Origin: Pseudobutyrivibrio sp.
Lineage (GTDB): Bacteria; Bacillota_A; Clostridia; Lachnospirales; Lachnospiraceae
Direction of reading: 5' to 3'
Length of the DNA stretch: 6,516 bases
Assembly (NCBI GenBank): GCA_024691465.1
Contig: JAILNO010000078.1
Coordinates: forward strand, 1-6,516
How positions within the stretch are numbered: the first letter of the stretch is position 1; every line of letters begins with the position of its first letter. A model generated the notes under the pieces. The model ran no database searches. It was not told the origin of the DNA and saw only the letters and a program-made list of their open reading frames with translations. Made by a program: the position numbers and the translations under genes. Below, piece after piece: positions 1 through 4,634 of the stretch.

Positions 1-364
1 TGATTCCGTTGGTATAGTAGAACTCACCCAGACCGTTGAAGTATAGCTTCTTCCACCAGCCAATCTGCTCTGGGGTAAGTGCTCTGTCCTTGATAATTAC
101 CTTAGGAGGGCAGGCTATCTTCCAATAGCTAACCAGCTCAACCATGCCTAAGGAGAAGACCATGTCTTCTATAAGAGATGAGTCTAATGAATCAATCTCA
201 TGTATACGTGGAATGAACCAGGTAGGATGGAACTCAGATAGACCGTCGATTGAGAAATCGAAGGTCATGCTGATGCCTGAATCATCTAGATCATAAGAAT
301 ATCCCTGATAAGTGAAGGTGGGATAGTCTATTCTGCATTTTTTATAAAAATCTTCTCTACTCAT
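1..364 (-). CDS. MurL-like UDP-MurNAc-L-Ala-L-Glu epimerase, N-terminal part (partial)
   Basis: The 121 N-terminal residues are visible and the rest lies beyond the left edge. The start is the ATG read from 364, with an AAAGGA-like ribosome binding site just upstream. After a beta-rich N-terminal stretch comes the pattern LGMVELVSYWK..CPPKV (about residues 77-95), then an EQIGWW motif, then LYFNGLGEFYYTNG (about 107-120). From memory, a very similar [Y]xNGLGEFxYxNG segment and preceding SYxKxxxPP segment occur near the N-terminus of MurL. In Xanthomonas MurL inverts the alpha-carbon of the terminal L-Glu of UDP-MurNAc-L-Ala-L-Glu, in a pathway where a MurD-like ligase first adds L-Glu. A partner murD2-like gene would be expected nearby and is not in view. 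The family call is moderately confident. The reaction is inferred by homology only. Its promoter overlaps that of the divergent WYL regulator. Confidence 0.6.
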   Translation of the reverse strand, partial: MSREDFYKKCRIDYPTFTYQGYSYDLDDSGISMTFDFSIDGLSEFHPTWFIPRIHEIDSLDSSLIEDMVFSLGMVELVSYWKIACPPKVIIKDRALTPEQIGWWKKLYFNGLGEFYYTNGI

Positions 365-372
365 ATAATTCC

Positions 373-401
373 TTTAAAACAATCAATAATTAACTTATAA
401 T
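373..401 (+). promoter_or_regulatory. Promoter of the WYL regulator gene
   Basis: A perfect TATAAT (396-401) lies 17 bp downstream of TTTAAA (373-378, 4 of 6 matches to TTGACA). The predicted start near 408 leaves a leader of about 50 nt before the ATG at 459. It faces the divergent gene's promoter (411-419), so the two overlap. Confidence 0.5.
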
Positions 402-410
402 CAAATTAGA

Positions 411-419
411 ATTATATCA
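411..419 (-). promoter_or_regulatory. Extended -10 promoter of the MurL-like gene
   Basis: Read on the minus strand the bases are TGATATAAT, an exact extended -10 (TGnTATAAT). The -35 is weak (best TTCATT at 433-438, 16 bp spacer), which is common when the TGn motif is present. The predicted start is near 404, about 40 nt before the ATG at 364. Confidence 0.5.
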
Positions 420-458
420 CAAATTTAGCTAAAATGAATAGCTCAGTAAGGAGTGAAT

Positions 459-1424
459 ATGCCACACGTAGGGGGCCAGAAGTACAAGATTATAAATGAA
501 TACCAGATTCTCATGGGAGAAAGTGACGAGAACCATCAGATCAACGCCATCGAAATGACCAGGCGTCTGAAAGAGCGAGGCATATCAGCAGAGCGCAAGA
601 CTGTTTATAAAGATATGGATACTCTCGCCGACGCAGGCATCGATGTAATCAAGGGTGACAAGGGGTACTATATCGGCACCAGGGTGTTTGAGCTGGCGGA
701 GCTTAAGCTTCTAGTAGACGCAGTGGGAGCTTCTAAATTCATTTCCCAGAAGAAGACTAAGGAACTGGTGGAGAAGATTACCACTCTAGCCAGCGTAGAT
801 GATGCCAATCAGCTCACCCGTCAGGTGGTGGTGCCAGAGAAGGCCTCCACTGGTAATGAGAGGATTTTCTACACCATAGATGTCATATACCAGTGTCTTG
901 ATAGTGACGCTCAGATGTCCTTTAAGTATCAGGACTGGACTCTGACTAAGGAGATGAAGCCACGTCACGGTGGAAGAGTATATAAGGTAAGCCCAGCCTT
1001 TCTCCTCCGTAATGATGAGAATTACTATCTGGTAGCCTATGATGAGGACAGTCAGCAGATTAGGCACTACAGAGTGGATAAGATTACTAATGCCTGTCAG
1101 CTGGATGAGCCAAGGGGCGGTGGCAAGCTGCGCAAGTCCCTCAATCCACAGGAGTATGTGAAGCAACACATCAGTATGTTTGCGGGTGAGGAGCGCGTAA
1201 TAACCATCAGATTTGCTAAGAGATTGATAGGCGTAGTGCTGGATAAGTTTGGCACAGATATCGATGTGAGAGAGGATGGAAGTGACAATGTGAAGGCCAG
1301 GATTTCAGTGGCTATATCACCACAGCTGTATGGATGGCTCACAGGTGTAGGAGCTACCATCTGTTTTCCGAAGGAAGAGGAGGATAAGTTCAAATCATAT
1401 CTAAGAGATATAATTGAGCTATAG
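459..1424 (+). CDS. WYL-domain transcriptional regulator (HTH-WYL-WCX)
   Basis: Cytoplasmic DNA-binding regulator of 321 residues, close to the usual 300-330 for the family. An N-terminal winged helix-turn-helix (about 10-72) contains the ISAERKTVYKDMDTL stretch typical of the HTH_11/DeoR-like fold. The WYL domain (about 135-212) shows SPAFLLRNDENYYLVAYD followed by IRHYRVDKI, matching the P..L...(W/Y)YL..yd...R.yR.D+I pattern. A WCX C-terminal domain (about 245-320) follows. WYL domains are thought to sense nucleic acid or nucleotide ligands, and many regulate stress, DNA damage or phage defence. The ligand here is unknown. The ATG at 459 is chosen because AAGGAG (448-453) lies 5 nt upstream; the in-frame GTG at 453 overlaps that site and is unlikely. 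The gene is divergent from the MurL-like gene and may read through to the HPt gene, since I see no plus-strand terminator after it. Confidence 0.9.
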   Translation: MPHVGGQKYKIINEYQILMGESDENHQINAIEMTRRLKERGISAERKTVYKDMDTLADAGIDVIKGDKGYYIGTRVFELAELKLLVDAVGASKFISQKKTKELVEKITTLASVDDANQLTRQVVVPEKASTGNERIFYTIDVIYQCLDSDAQMSFKYQDWTLTKEMKPRHGGRVYKVSPAFLLRNDENYYLVAYDEDSQQIRHYRVDKITNACQLDEPRGGGKLRKSLNPQEYVKQHISMFAGEERVITIRFAKRLIGVVLDKFGTDIDVREDGSDNVKARISVAISPQLYGWLTGVGATICFPKEEEDKFKSYLRDIIEL

Positions 1425-1429
1425 TTGCT

Positions 1430-1456
1430 AAAAGGACATTTAAACTTAAAATGCCC
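1430..1456 (-). terminator. Possible minus-strand terminator
   Basis: Read leftward, GGGCATTT and AAATGTCC (1449-1456 and 1434-1441) form an 8-bp stem with one G-U pair around a 7-nt loop, followed by TTTT (1433-1430). In plus-strand RNA the same position is an A-C mismatch and no U tract follows, so the structure suits minus-strand RNA. It could stop reductase transcripts that run antisense through the HPt gene. The short U tract keeps this tentative. Confidence 0.3.
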
Positions 1457-1457
1457 A

Positions 1458-1486
1458 TTGCAAAAGGTGAAAAGTGAGAGTATTGT
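1458..1486 (+). promoter_or_regulatory. Weak candidate promoter for the HPt gene
   Basis: TTGCAA (1458-1463) and TATTGT (1481-1486) each match consensus at 4 of 6 positions with an exact 17-bp spacer. The gap after the WYL gene is 107 nt, so the HPt gene could use this promoter, WYL readthrough, or both. Confidence 0.3.
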
Positions 1487-1531
1487 AATTGCGGAGTTTT
1501 ATTAATTAATGAGGTAATCAGGGAAGAGGAT

Positions 1532-2140
1532 ATGGAGAATCAACAGATTCCACAGTTCGTTATGGAACTATCTGAGATTGAGGGTATTACAGTTTCAGAT
1601 GGTCTTAATTATTGTGGTACATATAAGGACTTTGATAAGTTCCTGGAGGCTTTCTACATGGATATAGAGCCTAAGTCTAGTGAATTAGTCGATGCATATA
1701 CCAGGGGTGACGTAGCTTTTTTCACCATTAAGGTACATGCCCTTAAGACATCAGCCAGGATGATAGGAGCAGCCGATTTATCTAAGATGGCACTTGATCT
1801 GGAGATGGCAGGCAAGTCAGGAGACTTAGCATACATAGATGCTCATCTAGATGAGTTCATCCAGTTCTATAAGAGTTACAAGTATAGGCTGGTGGATTAT
1901 ATGACTGAGAAGCAGAAGTACATGGCATTTAAAAAGCCCATCACTGAGGATGAGCTTGAGGATGCCTTCGATGCGCTCAGGGAAGTATGTCCATCCATGG
2001 ATTACGACGCCATGGAGATGATACTTGAAGAGCTCAGGAAGTATAAGCTGCCTGAGATGCAGCAGGATAAAGTTAATACAATAGAGAGCTTATTTAAGAA
2101 GCTTGAGTGGGATAAGATAGAGAGTATACTAGCTTGTTAG
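1532..2140 (+). CDS. Stand-alone HPt (histidine phosphotransfer) domain protein
   Basis: A 202-residue soluble protein with an HPt four-helix domain in about residues 1-125. The phosphate-accepting site is seen as VHALKTSARMIGA (68-80), with His69 in the H-x-LK-x(2)-[SA]xxxG signature. HPt proteins carry phosphate between hybrid sensor kinases and response-regulator receivers. No kinase or receiver is encoded here, so its partners act in trans. Residues about 126-202 form a second acidic helical segment (PITEDELEDAFDAL, LEELRKYKLPEMQ, IESLFKKLEWDKIESIL). I recall similar segments trailing HPt domains of large clostridial hybrid kinases, so the protein may be a detached kinase tail. The ribosome binding site is unusual: AGAGGA (1525-1530) is only 1 nt from the ATG, so pairing through GGGA (1521-1524) is more plausible. 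The next in-frame ATG (1562) lacks a site. The stop overlaps the stop of the convergent reductase gene. Confidence 0.85.
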   Translation: MENQQIPQFVMELSEIEGITVSDGLNYCGTYKDFDKFLEAFYMDIEPKSSELVDAYTRGDVAFFTIKVHALKTSARMIGAADLSKMALDLEMAGKSGDLAYIDAHLDEFIQFYKSYKYRLVDYMTEKQKYMAFKKPITEDELEDAFDALREVCPSMDYDAMEMILEELRKYKLPEMQQDKVNTIESLFKKLEWDKIESILAC

Positions 2141-2868
2141 ATATATCCGCCATCTACACCGATTATTTGCCCTGTCATATATGATGGGGCTTTTATTATG
2201 CTTATAACAGTATCGGCTATCTCATCAGGACTACAAAATCTGCCAGCAGGAATCTCCTGGCTGAGAGCTTCCTTATCATCAGCTGAGAGCATGGAATTCA
2301 TATCTGTATCTACCACACCGCAAGCGATGGCATTGACAGAAATATTGTTAGGAGCAAGCTCCTTGCCCAGGGCCTTAGTGAAGGAATTGACACCACCCTT
2401 AGTGGCTGAGTAAGCCACCTCACAGGATGCGCCCACAGTGCCCCACATGGAACTGATATTGATGATGCGACCATACTTCTGATGGACCATCACAGGAACC
2501 ACTTGCTTAGTAGTGTTGAAAAGTGCGGTTAGATTAGTTCCCAACATAGCATTCCACTGGTCAATACTCATATCTGTAAGCAGGCCTATATTGGCAATAC
2601 CTGCATTGTTTACAAGGACCTGAACTTCACCTAATTTAGATATGGCGTCTCTAAGGGACTCCTCCATGAAGCCATAGTCTGACACATCTCCGCAGTAGCA
2701 GTATGCTTCCACATGGAAATCCTTCTTAAGAATCTCAGCGTTATCCTTAAGAATATCTATATTATTATGACAAAAGAGTGCTAAGTGATATCCTTCCTTG
2801 GCTAGAGCGTACGCAATGGCCTTTCCTATACCACGGCTGGCACCGGTAACAATAGCTGTTTTCTTCAT
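2137..2868 (-). CDS. Short-chain dehydrogenase/reductase: FabG-like, possibly YmfI-type EF-P 5-aminopentanone reductase
   Basis: A complete classical SDR of 243 residues, the usual length. Visible motifs are the cofactor loop TGASRGIG (8-15, Arg12 favouring NADPH), NNAG (87-90), Asn112, the catalytic triad Ser140, Tyr153 and Lys157 (YSATK), and C-terminal VDGGYI. FabG enzymes reduce 3-oxoacyl-ACP in fatty-acid synthesis. However, ISSMWGTVGASCEVAYS around the active site closely resembles what I recall of Bacillus YmfI, which reduces the 5-aminopentanone group on elongation factor P. No fab genes or acyl-carrier protein adjoin it, which also weakens a core FabG role. The usual Pro of the APGxxxT loop is Cys183 (ACGVVDT). 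The start at 2868 has AGAGGT (2877-2882) 8 nt upstream and an extended -10 promoter. SDR membership is nearly certain; the substrate is not. Confidence 0.9.
   Translation of the reverse strand: MKKTAIVTGASRGIGKAIAYALAKEGYHLALFCHNNIDILKDNAEILKKDFHVEAYCYCGDVSDYGFMEESLRDAISKLGEVQVLVNNAGIANIGLLTDMSIDQWNAMLGTNLTALFNTTKQVVPVMVHQKYGRIINISSMWGTVGASCEVAYSATKGGVNSFTKALGKELAPNNISVNAIACGVVDTDMNSMLSADDKEALSQEIPAGRFCSPDEIADTVISIIKAPSYMTGQIIGVDGGYI
2169..2197 (+). terminator. Intrinsic terminator of the HPt gene, inside the reductase coding region
   Basis: GCCCTGTCA (2169-2177) pairs with TGATGGGGC (2182-2190) in 9 bp, including two G-U pairs, around a TATA loop, followed by TTTTATT. It lies 29 nt past the HPt stop. 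The same bases encode part of the conserved APSYMTGQ segment near the C-terminus of the opposing reductase. Confidence 0.6.
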
Positions 2869-2903
2869 AGATTATTACCTCTGATTATGATTTTATGGCC
2901 TAT

Positions 2904-2912
2904 ATTATAGCA
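2904..2912 (-). promoter_or_regulatory. Extended -10 promoter of the reductase gene
   Basis: The minus strand reads TGCTATAAT, an exact extended -10. No good -35 is present; the expected position (around 2926-2932) overlaps one end of the TTGTATATACAA palindrome. The predicted start near 2897 gives a leader of about 29 nt. Confidence 0.55.
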
Positions 2913-2929
2913 CAACCCTTATATTACCG

Positions 2930-2941
2930 TTGTATATACAA
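2930..2941. promoter_or_regulatory. 12-bp perfect palindrome, candidate operator
   Basis: TTGTATATACAA is its own reverse complement. It lies at the -35 position of the reductase promoter and about 37 bp upstream of the hpf -35, so a bound dimer would mainly affect the reductase gene. The cognate regulator is unknown. Confidence 0.35.
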
Positions 2942-2977
2942 TTAATAAATATTTAATAAAGATTTCAGATAAAAGCC

Positions 2978-3006
2978 TTGTGAAAAAGTAAATGTATTGG
3001 TATAAT
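2978..3006 (+). promoter_or_regulatory. Promoter of hpf
   Basis: TTGTGA (2978-2983, 4 of 6), a 17-bp spacer and TATAAT (3001-3006) with an extended TGG (2998-3000). AT-rich DNA upstream could act as an UP element. The layout fits the housekeeping sigma factor; I see no SigB- or SigH-type motif. The start is predicted at about 3012-3014. Confidence 0.65.
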
Positions 3007-3012
3007 TTTTAC

Positions 3013-3087
3013 ATGAAAAACTTCCTGACAAATATAAAATTAGTGTATTTCACTAATCTGTTCCATAGTTTTTCAAATACATCGTAA
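3013..3087 (+). CDS. Possible leaderless 24-codon leader ORF upstream of hpf
   Basis: The ATG at 3013 coincides with the predicted transcription start, leaving no room for a ribosome binding site. The frame runs 24 codons (MKNFLTNIKLVYFTNLF...) to a TAA at 3085-3087 that overlaps the hpf ribosome binding site (AAAGGGG, 3086-3092). This could be chance in AT-rich DNA. The placement is suggestive, but nothing in the composition proves translation. Confidence 0.2.
   Translation: MKNFLTNIKLVYFTNLFHSFSNTS
3039..3057 (+). promoter_or_regulatory. Hairpin in the hpf 5' leader
   Basis: ATTAGTG (3039-3045) and CACTAAT (3051-3057) form a perfect 7-bp stem with a TATTT loop, about 29 nt before the hpf ribosome binding site. 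No U tract follows, so it is not a terminator. It may stabilise or regulate the mRNA. Confidence 0.35.
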
Positions 3088-3100
3088 AGGGGTAGGCATC

Positions 3101-3634
3101 ATGAAAACAACAATTACAGGAAAGAACATCGAATTAACTCAGGGATTAAAGGACGCAGTGGAGGAGCGTTTTAAGAAATTAGATAAGTACTTCAATAAAG
3201 ATACACAGGCACTCATTACTTTGACGGTTGAGAAGGGACGTCAGAAGATAGAAGTTACAATCCCAATGAAGGGTTCATACTTAAGAGCAGAGGAAGTTAC
3301 CTCTGATATGTATGCTTCAATAGAAGCAGTTACAAATACTCTTGAGGCACAGCTCAAGAAGCACAGGAATAAGATCATTGATAAGAAGCAATCAGATTCT
3401 AGAACAATTTTTGCACAGGATTTCATCGAGGAAAAGGTAGGTGACGAGGAGCAGATTCAGATTATCCGTAAGAAGACATTTGATATGAAACCAATGTATG
3501 CTGAGGATGCATGCCTTGAGATGGAGATGCTTGGACACGACTTCTTCATGTTCAGGAATGCAGATACTGATGAGATTAATGTAGTATACAAGAGGAAGAA
3601 TGGAGCTTATGGATTAATCGAGCCAGAATTCTAG
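3101..3634 (+). CDS. hpf: Ribosome hibernation-promoting factor, long form
   Basis: A cytoplasmic protein of 177 residues, the length of long HPF (about 175-190). The N-terminal ribosome-binding domain (1-95, ITGKNIELTQGLKDAVEERF at the start) has the RaiA/YfiA fold and occupies the decoding region of the 30S subunit. A variable linker (about 96-118) joins it to a C-terminal dimerisation domain (119-177) with IIRKKTFDMKPM, EDACLEMEMLGHDFFMFRN, and VVYKRKNGAYGLIEP. In long HPFs this domain pairs two ribosomes into silent 100S dimers during stationary phase or stress. AAAGGGG (3086-3092) lies 8 nt before the ATG. The leader is about 88 nt and holds a hairpin and a possible leaderless ORF. The stop codon sits at the centre of a 14-bp palindrome, and the probable terminator downstream doubles as the RBS hairpin of the next gene. 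Confidence 0.96.
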   Translation: MKTTITGKNIELTQGLKDAVEERFKKLDKYFNKDTQALITLTVEKGRQKIEVTIPMKGSYLRAEEVTSDMYASIEAVTNTLEAQLKKHRNKIIDKKQSDSRTIFAQDFIEEKVGDEEQIQIIRKKTFDMKPMYAEDACLEMEMLGHDFFMFRNADTDEINVVYKRKNGAYGLIEPEF

Positions 3635-3644
3635 AATTCGAATT
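3626..3644. promoter_or_regulatory. Overlapping palindromes at the hpf stop codon
   Basis: GAATTCTAGAATTC (3626-3639) is a perfect 14-bp palindrome with the hpf TAG at its centre, and AATTCGAATT (3635-3644) is a second overlapping one. They lie about 85-100 bp before the XRE start. They could be an operator for an XRE promoter, though I find no convincing promoter there. Confidence 0.25.
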
Positions 3645-3671
3645 TTCATTATATTCGTGACATAGTTTTTT

Positions 3672-3728
3672 AACCTCCTGCTGATACAATCACAACAACT
3701 GTTGTAATTGTAAGGCAGGAGGTTTTTT
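3672..3728 (+). terminator. hpf terminator that also sequesters the XRE gene's ribosome binding site
   Basis: AACCTCCTGC (3672-3681) pairs perfectly with GCAGGAGGTT (3715-3724). After a small internal loop, TACAAT (3685-3690) pairs with ATTGTA (3707-3712), then a C/A mismatch, then ACAAC (3692-3696) pairs with GTTGT (3701-3705) around an AACT loop. That is 21 Watson-Crick pairs plus a likely U-G. Six T's (3723-3728) follow, as in an intrinsic terminator. The 3' arm contains AGGAGG (3717-3722), the perfect Shine-Dalgarno of the gene starting at 3729, and the T6 is its 6-nt spacer. RNA that escapes termination would therefore carry a hidden ribosome binding site. Confidence 0.8.
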
Positions 3729-4601
3729 ATGTACGAAGAAAAGTTTGGAGTAAGACTGGCACATTTTAGGAAGAAAAAGGGGCTTACGCAGCAGCATCTG
3801 GCTGATAAAATCAATTGCGCTCTCCCCACTATCTCTAGAATTGAAACAGGACGAGAGATACCGAGGCTTGAACTTTTCGAAAAACTGAATCATGAATTTA
3901 CAAACATAGGCATTCCTTACGAGGATTTGGTATTGGGAAAGGTATATCATTTCAATGTGGCAAAGGATAATCTGATTGAGGCTCTGTACATAGGGCAGTT
4001 AAGCGATATTAAAAGGTGCGCGAAGAAGTTTCGCAAATATATGGATCCCGGAAATATTGAGCATAGACAGTATGATGACTTGGTGCATATAGTCTATATG
4101 AAGAAGAAAGGATTAAGGATAGAAGACTATATAAAAAAGCTTAGGAAGACTTTGAGACTAAGTAAGAATATCAACAGGTGGGAGGATTTAGAGGATGTAT
4201 TCTTAACCAAGATAGAGTTTCTAATAATATATAAGATGAGCGCGGCCTATCTTGAGGCTGGAGACAATAAAGAAGCTGAGAGGATACTATCTAACTTAAT
4301 AAGTAATGATTTGTTACGGAACACTAAGTATCATTACGGCAGAATAAACACACTGGAACTGGCTAAGATATTTCTCTTAAATAATAGATGTAAGGAGGCT
4401 GAAGCCTGCATAACCTATAGCTATAGGATGATTTTTGAGAGCTTTAATACACGGCTACTATTCTATAATCTGGTAATACATACTGAATTATTTATGGCGA
4501 GGAATAATGATGAGGGGACACGGCTTATAGACGAGTTCTTAGCGGCATCTCAACGACTAGTGAATTATATAGTTAACAATAGAGAAATTGAATTATCATA
4601 A
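3729..4601 (+). CDS. XRE-family transcriptional regulator with TPR-like C-terminal domain
   Basis: A 290-residue protein. Residues about 6-60 are an XRE/HTH_3 DNA-binding domain: LAHFRKKKGLTQQHLADKIN, then recognition helix ALPTISRIETGREIP. The rest (about 70-285) is all-helical with repeat-like segments such as MSAAYLEAGDNKEAERILSNLI (170-191) and LELAKIFLLNNRCKEAEACI (209-228) that look like TPR helices. The arrangement resembles RRNPP regulators (PlcR, Rgg, NprR), which bind short secreted peptides through their TPR domain. This is an architectural inference, and I find no obvious signal-peptide gene next to it. AGGAGG at 6 nt makes the ATG at 3729 certain, but that site is buried in the upstream hairpin. 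No separate promoter is clear, so expression may depend on readthrough from hpf. A bidirectional terminator follows. Confidence 0.88.
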   Translation: MYEEKFGVRLAHFRKKKGLTQQHLADKINCALPTISRIETGREIPRLELFEKLNHEFTNIGIPYEDLVLGKVYHFNVAKDNLIEALYIGQLSDIKRCAKKFRKYMDPGNIEHRQYDDLVHIVYMKKKGLRIEDYIKKLRKTLRLSKNINRWEDLEDVFLTKIEFLIIYKMSAAYLEAGDNKEAERILSNLISNDLLRNTKYHYGRINTLELAKIFLLNNRCKEAEACITYSYRMIFESFNTRLLFYNLVIHTELFMARNNDEGTRLIDEFLAASQRLVNYIVNNREIELS

Positions 4602-4629
4602 AAAGAGGACACCGTAAGGTGTCCTTTTT
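4602..4629. terminator. Bidirectional intrinsic terminator between the XRE gene and plsC
   Basis: AGGACACC (4606-4613) pairs with GGTGTCCT (4618-4625) around GTAA, a stable GNRA tetraloop. An A-rich 5' flank and T5 3' flank extend it. The A/T symmetry lets it stop both convergent genes: the XRE stop is at 4601 and the plsC stop at 4635. Confidence 0.93.
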
Positions 4630-4634
4630 ATGAG

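Noticed and set aside
453..458. GTG start adding two residues to the WYL regulator
   Set aside because: The GTG overlaps the AAGGAG ribosome binding site that serves the ATG at 459.
786..1393. Two overlapping minus-strand open frames (127 and 98 codons) inside the WYL gene
   Set aside because: They lie opposite a well-supported WYL domain, have no ribosome binding site or recognisable domain, and look like shadows.
2198..2413. Plus-strand 71-codon frame opposite the reductase
   Set aside because: It is antisense to conserved SDR motifs and has no supporting start signals.
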